From Brevundimonas bullata (GTDB lineage Bacteria > Pseudomonadota > Alphaproteobacteria > Caulobacterales > Caulobacteraceae), in NCBI RefSeq assembly GCF_003350205.1, contig NZ_QLLC01000019.1, positions 1 to 64,000 of the forward strand: a DNA stretch of 64,000 nucleotides, in the 5' to 3' direction. The notes below the pieces were generated by a model. The model had not been told where the DNA came from. It saw only the letters and a program-made list of their open reading frames with translations, and did not search any database. The translations under genes and the position numbers were made by a program. Positions 16,629 through 24,339 of this stretch are shown one piece after another. Every line of letters starts with the position of its first letter. The stretch's first letter is position 1.

Positions 16629-17891
16629 ATGAGCATCGCCGCCAGCGAAAAGAGCTTTCTGGGTCAGCCGCGCGGACTGACCGTCCTGTTCCTGACCGAG
16701 ATGTGGGAGAAGTTCTCCTTCTTCGGCATGCGGACCCTGCTGGTCTACTACATGACCACCACCCTGCTGATCGAGCAGGGCCGAGCCTCGATCATTTATG
16801 GGCTCTACACGGCGGTCATCTATCTGACGCCCATCTTCGGCGGGGTGCTGGCGGACCGCTGGCTGGGGCGCCGACGCTCGGTGGTCTTTGGCGCGTCGAT
16901 CATGATCCTGGGCCACTTCATGATGGCTTCGGAGGCGCTCTTCTATCCGGCCCTGGCGGTCATCGCGATCGGCAACGGCCTGTTCCTGCCCAATCTGCCG
17001 GGGCAGGTGGCTGGGCTATACAAGCCCGATGATCCGCGGCGAGGCAGCGCCTACAATATCTACTACATGGGCGTGAACCTGGGGGCCTTCATGGCGCCTC
17101 TGGTCTGCGGTGCGGTGGGCGAGATCTACGGCTGGCACTGGGGCTTCGCCCTGGCGGGTGTCGGCATGGCGGCGGGCCTGGCCATCTATCTGTTGGGCGG
17201 ACGCTACCTGCCGGCCGATCCGCCGCGTGCGGCGCGGGGCGAAAAGGTCAAGGGCGGCGGGCTGGACCGTTCGTCGCTGTGGCTGTTCGGCGGCGTGATT
17301 CTGGCGGTGGTGGTCTTCCGCGTCGCCTATGAGCAGGTGGGCAATACCCTGGCCCTGTGGATCGGCAGCGATGTGGACCGCTCGCTGGGCGACTGGTCCA
17401 TTCCGATGACCTGGTTCCAATCCCTGAACCCTCTGCTGGTCTTCTTGCTGACGCCGATCCTGGTCACGGCCTGGGACCGCTCGGCCCGGAAGGGGCGGGG
17501 GATGTCGTCGCTGGCCCGCATGGCGACGGGCGCGGCCCTGGTGGCGGGCGCCTTCTTCGGTTTGGCTCTCGTCGTGGCGGTTTCGGGGCAGGGCGCCGTC
17601 CACTGGCTCTGGCTCGCCGCCTTCTTCCTCCTGCTGACCAGCGGAGAGCTGTTCATTCTTCCCGTTGGCCTGGGCCTGTTTGGTCGCCTTGCGCCGGCGC
17701 AGATGACGGCGACCATGATCGCCGCCTGGTTCCTGGCGGCCTTTGCCGGCAACCTGCTGGCGGGCCTCGTCGGCTCGACCTGGAGCGCCATGTCGCCGAG
17801 CGCCTATTTCGCTTTGATGGGCGTGGTCGCCAGTGTCGCGGTCATACTCCTGTGTGGGCTGATCCGACCGTTCAGAAAGCTGGAAGCTTAG
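16629..17891 (+). CDS. Proton-dependent oligopeptide (POT/PTR2) transporter
   Basis: A 420-residue inner-membrane major-facilitator transporter with about 12 membrane segments that imports di- and tripeptides with protons. The POT hallmark in the first helix is present (FLTEMWEKFSFFGMR, an ExxEK variant of ExxERxxYYG). The second signature region GLFLPNLPGQVAGLYKPDDPRRGSAYNIYYMGVN also fits. It is somewhat shorter than many POT proteins, mainly through short loops. As last gene of the unit it would carry into the cytoplasm the peptides delivered by the upstream TBDR, where the epimerase can act on them. Confidence 0.93.
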   Translation: MSIAASEKSFLGQPRGLTVLFLTEMWEKFSFFGMRTLLVYYMTTTLLIEQGRASIIYGLYTAVIYLTPIFGGVLADRWLGRRRSVVFGASIMILGHFMMASEALFYPALAVIAIGNGLFLPNLPGQVAGLYKPDDPRRGSAYNIYYMGVNLGAFMAPLVCGAVGEIYGWHWGFALAGVGMAAGLAIYLLGGRYLPADPPRAARGEKVKGGGLDRSSLWLFGGVILAVVVFRVAYEQVGNTLALWIGSDVDRSLGDWSIPMTWFQSLNPLLVFLLTPILVTAWDRSARKGRGMSSLARMATGAALVAGAFFGLALVVAVSGQGAVHWLWLAAFFLLLTSGELFILPVGLGLFGRLAPAQMTATMIAAWFLAAFAGNLLAGLVGSTWSAMSPSAYFALMGVVASVAVILLCGLIRPFRKLEA

Positions 17892-17924
17892 GCGTTTCTT
17901 CGGTAGGTTTATGTCTCATTCTGG

Positions 17925-17970
17925 GGCATTAATTGTAATATTTTTCAATAATTTGTGTATATTTACGAAA
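17925..17970. other. AT-rich island between convergent genes
   Basis: About 45 bases of strongly AT-rich sequence lie between the convergent ends of the POT transporter and the minus-strand helical-repeat gene. CAATTAAT-like and ATTATTG-like segments can form a weak A/T hairpin. A bidirectional terminator is the simplest reading. Confidence 0.3.
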
Positions 17971-19167
17971 CTAACTTGTCAGGATTTCTGAGGCTTCGGG
18001 AAAGCGCTGGGCAAGGCGTGACGCCCAGGCCGCTGACAGGGGGCGAGGCTGCCGGGCTTCTCGTGGTCGCGCCAGGACAAGGGCGGCCGCTTCCCGATGA
18101 GCAGGCCAGTCCATCAGGAACCGCATGGCCGCCTCGAAGTCTGGGTGGGCCGTAGCGTGAGCGAAGGCCAGGTCGAGGGCCTCGACATCTTCGAAATCGG
18201 GAAGGCGTGAGAGGTAGTCCCGAAGAACCGGCGCCGACAGGTCGCGCTCGAACAGGCTCCAGCGGAGCGCTTGGGCTTCGTCGCGGTCGCCTTCGGCGTC
18301 GAGCACGTCGATGGAAACCGTTTCCCAGGCGGGCGTCAGTCGAGGCGCGCCATCCTTCTGGTGGCGACCGAAGGTCCTGGGGCGGTTGAGCGGGGATGGA
18401 CTGAGTGCCGCTTCCAGAGCCGCGCGGGCTTCGCTGACGCGGCCGGCGCCAAGGAGGCGGCGGGCGATGTCGGCGGCCGTATCCGGTGATCCGGCCTGCT
18501 CGGGCGTGACGAGCGAGAGCCAGAGGTCGAGGTCGTCGGCCCGATCCGCGAGGCGGCGCAGCAGGTTGCGACCCGCCGGGATCTTCCGGGCTGATGCGTC
18601 CAGGCTGTCCAGCAGCCGGCGCGCCGTGACCGGACCCAGGGCGTCGCCGGACGCAGAAATCCAGCGCGCATAGTCCTGCGGACGTCGGTGGAGCGCGTCG
18701 ACCAGATCGCGCAGGGCCTCGTCTCCGGCGGCTTCAGCGAGGGCAAACAGATCGGGCGCAGCGGCCTCGAAGGCGGCGGGCAGTTCGCCCTTGGTGTCCT
18801 TCACGCGGGCGGCGAGGCCGGGGTAGAGGTCGAACCAGCGAACAAGGACGGCCAGCGCCTCGCCGGGCGCTTCGGGCGCCAGCCGCGCGACGATCATCTC
18901 GCGGTGCGCGTTCAGGTCATCGATCAACTCGCCGCGCTTGCGCCAGGATACGCGCGTGCCGGCCACAGAGACGGCGGTGATGCGCTTGGCGATCTCGAGG
19001 GCGAGGAGGTCGGGGCCAGCCTCAGCCGCCAGTTCGAGGCGAAGGCGGCGCTTGAGATTGGCGTTTCCGGCGCCGGCCTCGATCAGCAGGTCCGCCAGCC
19101 GGGGCGCGCCGAGATGGACGAGGCTGGCTGCGGAAAGCCGGGTCGAGATCCGAGATTGTCGCGCCAT
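17971..19167 (-). CDS. Helical-repeat protein of unknown function (DUF6880-like)
   Basis: A 398-residue protein with no signal peptide or membrane segment, rich in Ala, Leu, Arg and Asp, and built of amphipathic helices throughout. The N-terminus (SLVHLGAPRLADLLIEAGAGNANLKRRL) and the block KRITAVSVAGTRVSWRKRGELIDDLN resemble what I remember of the DUF6880 family, a TPR-like uncharacterised group common in alphaproteobacteria; I cannot verify that assignment here. The central and C-terminal parts read like TPR/HEAT repeats (GRVSEARAALEAAL, DEAQALRWSLFE). No catalytic motif is visible. It is transcribed divergently from the small gene at 19315 and shows no functional link to its neighbours. 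Confidence 0.7.
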   Translation of the reverse strand: MARQSRISTRLSAASLVHLGAPRLADLLIEAGAGNANLKRRLRLELAAEAGPDLLALEIAKRITAVSVAGTRVSWRKRGELIDDLNAHREMIVARLAPEAPGEALAVLVRWFDLYPGLAARVKDTKGELPAAFEAAAPDLFALAEAAGDEALRDLVDALHRRPQDYARWISASGDALGPVTARRLLDSLDASARKIPAGRNLLRRLADRADDLDLWLSLVTPEQAGSPDTAADIARRLLGAGRVSEARAALEAALSPSPLNRPRTFGRHQKDGAPRLTPAWETVSIDVLDAEGDRDEAQALRWSLFERDLSAPVLRDYLSRLPDFEDVEALDLAFAHATAHPDFEAAMRFLMDWPAHREAAALVLARPREARQPRPLSAAWASRLAQRFPEASEILTS

Positions 19168-19190
19168 GAGGTCCTTTTGCCGGGAGTGAA

Positions 19191-19298
19191 ACGCCCTCGG
19201 GCGTCTATAGCACGCTCTTGCTGACGCCGATCAAAGTGAGGAGGAGGCGCCGGCGCCTCCGCCGTGTAGAAGACGCCGCAAGAAGGCCGACAGTCGGC
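19191..19298. repeat. Three palindromes in a divergent intergenic region
   Basis: ACGCCC/GGGCGT (19191-19204), a perfect 18-bp palindrome GGAGGCGCC/GGCGCCTCC (19243-19260) and GCCGAC-A-GTCGGC (19286-19298) lie between the divergent starts at 19167 and 19315. They may be operators or hairpins. I see no clear promoter elements to place them against. Confidence 0.35.
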
Positions 19299-19314
19299 TG
19301 AGAAGAAGAAGCCC

Positions 19315-19527
19315 ATGCCCAAGGTCAACGACACGGTTCACATCCGCTTTTCCATGCGCGGAATGTCAGGGCCGTTCTGGCAGACCAACGCCACGGTGGC
19401 TTCGGTCTCTGGCGGGTCATTGCTGCTGGATGGTCTGGATCGCCAGGTTCCGGCCGCCGCGTCGGAGCTCAAGCCGGCCGGAGCGGGGCGATGGACGCTC
19501 GACTGGGAGGTGCGGCGTCGACCGTGA
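19315..19527 (+). CDS. Small hypothetical protein, 70 residues
   Basis: A 70-residue basic protein with alternating hydrophobic residues, probably a small beta-barrel (KVNDTVHIRFSMRGMSGPFWQTNATVASVSGGSLLLDGL). It has no signal peptide or membrane segment. ATG 19315 follows a purine-rich GAAGAAGAAG stretch that can act as ribosome-binding site. Codon use matches the neighbouring genes, which supports a real gene despite the length. The pattern is faintly PilZ- or SH3-like, but I do not recognise the family. Confidence 0.55.
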   Translation: MPKVNDTVHIRFSMRGMSGPFWQTNATVASVSGGSLLLDGLDRQVPAAASELKPAGAGRWTLDWEVRRRP

Positions 19528-19702
19528 GGCTTGCTCCGTGGCAAGCTCGTCATCGGCATGGCTCACGGGTTATAGCGACGTCTGCCTGCTAGGTGATTTC
19601 TGGAGATGTTTGAAAATATCGCAAAAACAAGTTGTTGATCGTGTTTTTTACTGTAGAGCGATAACAGTCGGCTTGGAAGCCTAGGCTCATCGTGTCCGTG
19701 TC

Positions 19703-20353
19703 GTGAACAAGATCGTCAGCATTTTCGGCGGGGTGGCGGCGGCGCTGATCGCGTGTTCGGCCGTGGCTGAAAACGCGGCGGGTCAGACCTTTGTCATACC
19801 CGCCCAGCCGCTGGATCAGGCGCTCGCGGCCTTCTCGGTCTCGACCGGGCTGCAGATGCTCTATGATAGTTCACTGGCGGCTGGTCGGCGGTCGTCGCCG
19901 GTTTCGGGTGCGATGCAGCCGCGCGAGGCGCTGGTTCTGATGCTTGCGGGGACAGGGCTGACGGCGCGGTTCACCTCGGCGGGGGCGGTGGTGATCTACG
20001 CGGGATCGACCTCGGCGGTGACGTTGAATCCGATCACGGCGACGGCGGCGCCGGTCGTCGGCCGGGCGGGCGTGAGCCCAGAGGCGCGGGCCTATGCCGA
20101 GGCGGTGCAGCGGCAAACGGTCGAAGCTCTGCGTCAGGACGCGGGGCTGTCGGGCGGCGACTATGCCTTGAGCGTGCGCTTGTGGGTGAGCGACCAGGGC
20201 GCGGCGCGGCGCGTTGAGGTTTTGCGCGGTTCGGGCGACGCAGGGCGCGACGCCGACTTTATGGCTCTGGCCTCGGGGTTGCGGTTTCCAGTCCCGCCGC
20301 CGGACCTGCCGCAGCCGATGCGGATCGAGTTTCGCGTCCGCCGGCGTCACTGA
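19703..20353 (+). CDS. Periplasmic STN-domain protein with TonB-C-like domain and no barrel
   Basis: A 216-residue exported protein opening the adhesin locus. The signal peptide ends near residue 27. An STN domain follows at about 29-100 (FVIPAQPLDQALAAFSVSTGLQ, MQPREALVLMLAGTGL), the fold that TBDR transducers use to contact FecR. Residues about 125-216 resemble the TonB/TolA C-terminal domain (VRLWVSDQGAARRVEVLRGSGD, then a PVPPP segment and PMRIEFRVRR). There is no receptor barrel and no transmembrane anchor apart from the signal peptide. GTG 19703 has only a weak ribosome site. It could link a TonB-type contact to the FecR encoded at 21629; that link is inference. Confidence 0.8.
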   Translation: MNKIVSIFGGVAAALIACSAVAENAAGQTFVIPAQPLDQALAAFSVSTGLQMLYDSSLAAGRRSSPVSGAMQPREALVLMLAGTGLTARFTSAGAVVIYAGSTSAVTLNPITATAAPVVGRAGVSPEARAYAEAVQRQTVEALRQDAGLSGGDYALSVRLWVSDQGAARRVEVLRGSGDAGRDADFMALASGLRFPVPPPDLPQPMRIEFRVRRRH

Positions 20354-20434
20354 CATATCAGCGTCACCGTTCTGTCGCCGGTGACGGTTTAGGGAGGCGG
20401 GGTTCCAGCGGCTCTGACGGCTCGACCTCCATCC

Positions 20435-21076
20435 ATGACGCGAAACTGGCTTCTTGGCGCTATGACGTCGGCGGCCCTGCACGGCGGGGCGGCGGCTGTT
20501 CTGCTGGCGTCGGCGGCGATCCCGCAAGGCGCGCCGGCGCCCGAGGCCCAGCCGCACGCGATCAACGTGGAACTGATCGACGCGTCTCGGCGACAGAGCG
20601 GCGACAGCGACCGGATCGAAAGACAGTCCAGCGCCAGCGAGGCGGTCAGCGCGCCGGAGGAGGCGCTGGCGCCGTCCGCGACCGGCGCAGCAGCCGCCGA
20701 CCCAGCGAGGGCGCCCAGTGGAGGCGAAGCGGCCATGCCGGCGGCGGCCCCCGATCCCGGCGCGATGTCAGACTACTACCGCCGGGTCGAGAGCCATCTG
20801 GCGCGTTTTCACGCCTATCCGGCCGCTTTGTCCGGCGCGCGTCCGACCGGCGTGGTGCGGGTCGGTCTGATCGTCCAGCGCGACGGGCGGGTCATGGACG
20901 CCTGGATCGAGACCAGCTCGGGCGTTGCCCCTCTGGACGAAGCGGCGCTGCAGACCCTGCGGCGCGCCGAGCCTCTGCCGGGACTGCCCGCGACCCTGCC
21001 GGGGGCGATCGATCTGATCGTGCCTTTGCGTTACGCCGCCTCGACGAAGGCCAGCGGCGCGCGGACCGGCGAATGA
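20435..21076 (+). CDS. TonB-family energy transducer
   Basis: A 213-residue protein with one N-terminal membrane segment (about 6-28), a proline/alanine-rich periplasmic linker (about 30-110) and a TonB C-terminal domain. The last contains YYRRVESHLARFHAYPAA, TGVVRVGLIVQRDGRVMD and TSSGVAPLDEAALQTLRRAEPLPGLP, the classical TonB_C pattern. It would transmit inner-membrane proton-motive force to an outer-membrane partner. The nearest ExbB/ExbD genes are at 24339-26490, which also have a second TonB, so this one may serve a distinct partner or stage. It lies 81 bases after the STN protein gene and 10 bases before the sigma-factor gene. Confidence 0.9.
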   Translation: MTRNWLLGAMTSAALHGGAAAVLLASAAIPQGAPAPEAQPHAINVELIDASRRQSGDSDRIERQSSASEAVSAPEEALAPSATGAAAADPARAPSGGEAAMPAAAPDPGAMSDYYRRVESHLARFHAYPAALSGARPTGVVRVGLIVQRDGRVMDAWIETSSGVAPLDEAALQTLRRAEPLPGLPATLPGAIDLIVPLRYAASTKASGARTGE

Positions 21077-21086
21077 GCGCGCGGTC

Positions 21087-21632
21087 GTGGTGACGGACGC
21101 CGCCGCCCGTCTGCGGGGCCATCTGGTCGAGAAGTACGAGACCCTGCTGAGCGGCCTCAGCGCGCGGCTGGGCTCGCGCGAGCAGGCGCGCGATGCGCTT
21201 CAGGACGCCTATGTGAAGCTGTCGAGCAGCGGGCCGCAGGACGAGGTGCGCCACCCGACCGCCTATCTGTACCGTATGGCGCTGAACATCGCCGCCAATG
21301 CGCGACGACGCGACCGGCGGCTGCTGGGCTTTGACGAGGTCGCGGCCCTGCTGGACGTGCCGGACGAGAGCCCTGACCCGGCGACCGTGGCCGAGGCGCG
21401 GTCAGATCTGGCGACGGTCAAGGCGGCGATGGCGCGGATGCCGGCGCGACGTCTGGCCATCTGCACCGACGCCTGGCTGGACGGCCTGTCGACGGTCGAG
21501 ATCGCCGAGCGTCACGGCGTCGCCCAGCGCACGGTGCAGCACGAACTGAAACAGGCGACGGAGGCGTTGCAGCGCATTCTTTCTCAACCCAAGGTCATAT
21601 CCTTGCGCCGTTCCGAAGATGGCGTGTCATGA
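21087..21632 (+). CDS. ECF RNA polymerase sigma factor, FecI-like
   Basis: A 181-residue ECF sigma factor. Region 2 (about 18-85) contains SREQARDALQDAYVKL and HPTAYLYRMALNIAANARRRDRR. Region 4 (about 115-168) contains MPARRLAICTDAWLDGLSTVEIAERHGVAQ-type helix-turn-helix sequence. The start is GTG 21087. The stop overlaps the FecR start by four bases (ATGA). The gene lies between TonB and the secretion genes, so it probably controls the adhesin locus. Candidate target promoters would lie upstream of 19703 and at 22619-22761, where GGAAAA occurs at 22641, but I cannot fix a -10 element with confidence. Confidence 0.92.
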   Translation: MVTDAAARLRGHLVEKYETLLSGLSARLGSREQARDALQDAYVKLSSSGPQDEVRHPTAYLYRMALNIAANARRRDRRLLGFDEVAALLDVPDESPDPATVAEARSDLATVKAAMARMPARRLAICTDAWLDGLSTVEIAERHGVAQRTVQHELKQATEALQRILSQPKVISLRRSEDGVS

Positions 21633-22618
21633 ATTACAGGGGCGGCTCAGAGGCCGGACATGAGCGGCGAGATCAGCAGGTGAGCGACGCAATCGCCGAG
21701 CAGGCCCAAGCCTGGGTGCACCGCCTGATGTCAGGCGAGGCGACGCAGGACGACGCCCTGGATCTGGCCGTCTGGCGCCAGGCCGACGCGCGCCATGAGC
21801 GGGCCTTTGTTCAGGCGGCGCGGCTGCACAAGGCGGCGCGACAGGCGGCCTTGGAGTTGCGCGACGAGCAGGCGAAACAGCCGATGAAGGCCCAGAGGGG
21901 GCTCAGCCGTCGCATGGTGGTGGGCGGGGCCATCGCCGCCTCGGCCGCTGGCGTCGCCATTCTCGCGGAACGGTCAGGCGCGACGCGCTTTGCGCCGCCG
22001 CCCGCCGACTTCATCACGGCCAAGGGCGAGACGCGGCGCGTTGACCTGGCGGCGGGGGTGTCGATTGAGATGAACACCCTGACGCGGATCGCCCTGCGGC
22101 CTCAGGCGGGAGAGGGCGCGTTTGAACTGCTAACGGGGGAAGCGGTGGTCACTATCGAGCGGCCTGACGCCCCCCTGTCGATCTTCGCCCAGGACGGCGA
22201 GACCACGGCGTCGCAGGCGCGGCTGGCGCTGCGCTGTCTGGACGGTCAGGTGCGGGTCTCCTGTCTGGAAGGCGCGGCCCAGGTGCGCTCGGCGGGGCAG
22301 GCGGCGGCTTTGCCCGCGCGGCACAGCGTGACCTATGATCAGACCCGGCTGCAGCCGCCGACGGCCATCGACCTCGAGGCCGAGGCAGCCTGGCGTCGCG
22401 GTCTTCTGGTCTTCCGCGACCAGCGCCTCGGCGACGTGATCGAGGAGATCAATCGCTATCGCACCGGGCGCATCGTCATCGCCGATCCGCGTCTGAGAAA
22501 CCGTCGCGTCAACGGCGCCTTCCACACGGATCGGATCGATCAGGTCATCGACCAGATGCGCCTGGCCTATGGGGTTCGGGCCACGCGCCTGCCCGGCGAT
22601 GTGGTCCTCGTGGCCTGA
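21629..22618 (+). CDS. FecR-family anti-sigma regulator
   Basis: A 329-residue single-pass regulator paired with the preceding sigma factor through an ATGA overlap. A DUF4880-like segment (about 22-75, AQAWVHRLMSGEATQDDALDLAVWR) precedes SRRMVVGG (R94-R95) and a membrane segment at about 96-113. The FecR core (about 128-235) contains TAKGETRRVDLAAGVSIEMN. A C-terminal STN-like/DUF4974 segment (about 255-325) contains GLLVFRDQRLGDVIEEINRYR. No TBDR is encoded in this operon, so the usual receptor input is missing. The stand-alone STN protein at 19703 is the best candidate signal partner. Confidence 0.92.
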   Translation: MNYRGGSEAGHERRDQQVSDAIAEQAQAWVHRLMSGEATQDDALDLAVWRQADARHERAFVQAARLHKAARQAALELRDEQAKQPMKAQRGLSRRMVVGGAIAASAAGVAILAERSGATRFAPPPADFITAKGETRRVDLAAGVSIEMNTLTRIALRPQAGEGAFELLTGEAVVTIERPDAPLSIFAQDGETTASQARLALRCLDGQVRVSCLEGAAQVRSAGQAAALPARHSVTYDQTRLQPPTAIDLEAEAAWRRGLLVFRDQRLGDVIEEINRYRTGRIVIADPRLRNRRVNGAFHTDRIDQVIDQMRLAYGVRATRLPGDVVLVA

Positions 22619-22761
22619 CGAAACAGCACATAAGCGACTGGAAAACGTCGCGAAATCTTCACGCTAAATCTTTGCGCCTGTGTCGGGCGCACGTGTCTCT
22701 CCCCTGACGACCAAGTGCGGGGCGTCGGTCGCAGCAGCGGCCGTCGCGTCACGGGGGATTG

Positions 22762-24339
22762 ATGCTGGTTTACAAGAGACATTGCGCGCTGAGAGGCGCG
22801 GCGAGCGCCCTGGCGCTGGCCGCTGTTCTGGCTGTTCACGCCTCGCCCGCGACGGCGCAGGAGACGGCGAGCTTCGAGGTTCGCGCCTTTCAGGTGAAGG
22901 GCAACACCGTCCTGCCGCCTGAGGCGGTGGAGCGGGCCGTCTATCCCTTCATGGGGCCCGGGCGGACCTCGGACGACGTGGAGGCGGCGCGCGCCGCGCT
23001 TCAGGCGGTCTATGAAGAGCGCGGCTTCATCGCCGTGTCGGTCTTCATTCCCGAACAGTCGGTCGAGGGCGGCGTCCTGATGCTGGAGGTGGCCGAACAG
23101 GCCATCGGTCAGGTGCTGGTCGAGGGGGCGAAGAACCCCGACGCCGTGCGCGCCCAGGCGCCCTCGCTGACGCCGGGTCAGACGCCGAACCTGCCGGCCT
23201 TCCAGCGAGACGTGGTGGCGCTGAACCAGAACCCGTCGCGGCGGGTGACGCCGGAACTGCGCGCAGGCGTGGCGCCGGGCACGCTGGACGTGGTGCTGGC
23301 GGTCGAGGAAAGCTCGCCCTGGCACGGCTCGCTGGAGCTGAACAACTATTCCAGCGCCTCGACCACCCAGCTGCGGGCGGCGGCGTCGCTGCGTCATGAC
23401 AATATGTGGGGCCGAGGCGACAGCCTCAGCCTGTCGGCCCAGACGGCGCCCGAACGGACGACGGACGGCACTGTCTATTCCGGCAACTATCTGATGCGCC
23501 TCGGCGTCGGCACGCAGTTGCTGGCCTATGCGGTCCATTCCGACAGCGACATCGCCGTGGTCGGCGGCACCAACGTCATCGGCAAGGGCGACCTGGCGGG
23601 ACTGCGTCTGATCCGCGCACTGGGCGGCGGCGACGGCTTCTATCATTCGCTGACGCTCGGGTTCGACTGGAAGAGCTTCAAGGAAGACGTGATCCTGGGC
23701 TCGGACCGGGCCGCCGCGCCCATCGAGTATTTCCCGCTGATGGCCTCGTGGCGCGGCGACTGGAGCGGCGAGGCGCGGCGCAGCGACCTGACCTTCAGCG
23801 GCGTCCTGGGCGTGCGCGGCCTGGGTGACGACAAGTGGGCCTTTGACGCCAAGCGCTACAACGCGCGCCAGAGCTTCTTCACGGTCAAGATCGACGCCTC
23901 GCACACCGAGGAGATGGTCCACGACCTGCAACTGACGGCCAAGCTGTCAGCCCAGTGGACCGACCGCCCGCTGATTTCCAACGAGCAGTTCGGCATCGGC
24001 GGCCAGAACTCGGTCCGCGCCTATCGCGAAAGCGAGGCCATGGGCGACTACGGTCTGGCCACGCAGCTGGAGATGCGTTCGCCGCCGCTGCTGGCCGACT
24101 GGCCGGGCGTAGATGAGCTGCGTCTCTACGGCTTCTGGGATGCGGGCTTCGTCGGCATCCACGATCCGCTGCCGGGTCAGAAGGGCGAGACCCTGCTGAT
24201 GAGCGCCGGCGTCGGCGGGCGGCTGCGCCTCTTCCAATACCTCAACGGGGCCGTCGATGTCGGCACGCCCCTGATCTCCATGCCGGGCCGCGATGCGGGC
24301 CTGGTTTCCGTTCGCTTCCGCATCTGGGGGGAATTCTGA
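22762..24339 (+). CDS. TpsB-family outer-membrane transporter (ShlB/FhaC/HecB type)
   Basis: A 525-residue Omp85-superfamily protein that secretes a partner TpsA exoprotein across the outer membrane. ATG 22762 follows GGGGGATT; a TTG one codon upstream is less likely. The signal peptide ends near ATAQ (residue 33). A POTRA domain is clear at about 36-115 (FEVRAFQVKGNTVLPPEAVERAVYPFMG, VYEERGFIAVSVFIPEQSVEGGVLMLEVAEQ) and a second at about 118-190. The 16-strand barrel ends VSVRFRIWGEF with a terminal Phe. The partner is the 4437-residue protein encoded 5 kb downstream. The stop overlaps the ExbB start (TGATG), tying secretion to the energy module. Confidence 0.93.
   Translation: MLVYKRHCALRGAASALALAAVLAVHASPATAQETASFEVRAFQVKGNTVLPPEAVERAVYPFMGPGRTSDDVEAARAALQAVYEERGFIAVSVFIPEQSVEGGVLMLEVAEQAIGQVLVEGAKNPDAVRAQAPSLTPGQTPNLPAFQRDVVALNQNPSRRVTPELRAGVAPGTLDVVLAVEESSPWHGSLELNNYSSASTTQLRAAASLRHDNMWGRGDSLSLSAQTAPERTTDGTVYSGNYLMRLGVGTQLLAYAVHSDSDIAVVGGTNVIGKGDLAGLRLIRALGGGDGFYHSLTLGFDWKSFKEDVILGSDRAAAPIEYFPLMASWRGDWSGEARRSDLTFSGVLGVRGLGDDKWAFDAKRYNARQSFFTVKIDASHTEEMVHDLQLTAKLSAQWTDRPLISNEQFGIGGQNSVRAYRESEAMGDYGLATQLEMRSPPLLADWPGVDELRLYGFWDAGFVGIHDPLPGQKGETLLMSAGVGGRLRLFQYLNGAVDVGTPLISMPGRDAGLVSVRFRIWGEF

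Noticed and set aside
22861..22890. TonB-box-like segment at the mature N-terminus of TpsB (QETASFEVRAF)
   Set aside because: The resemblance is loose and the same residues form the first strand of the POTRA domain. It is not enough to claim direct TonB contact, although the locus makes the question worth testing.
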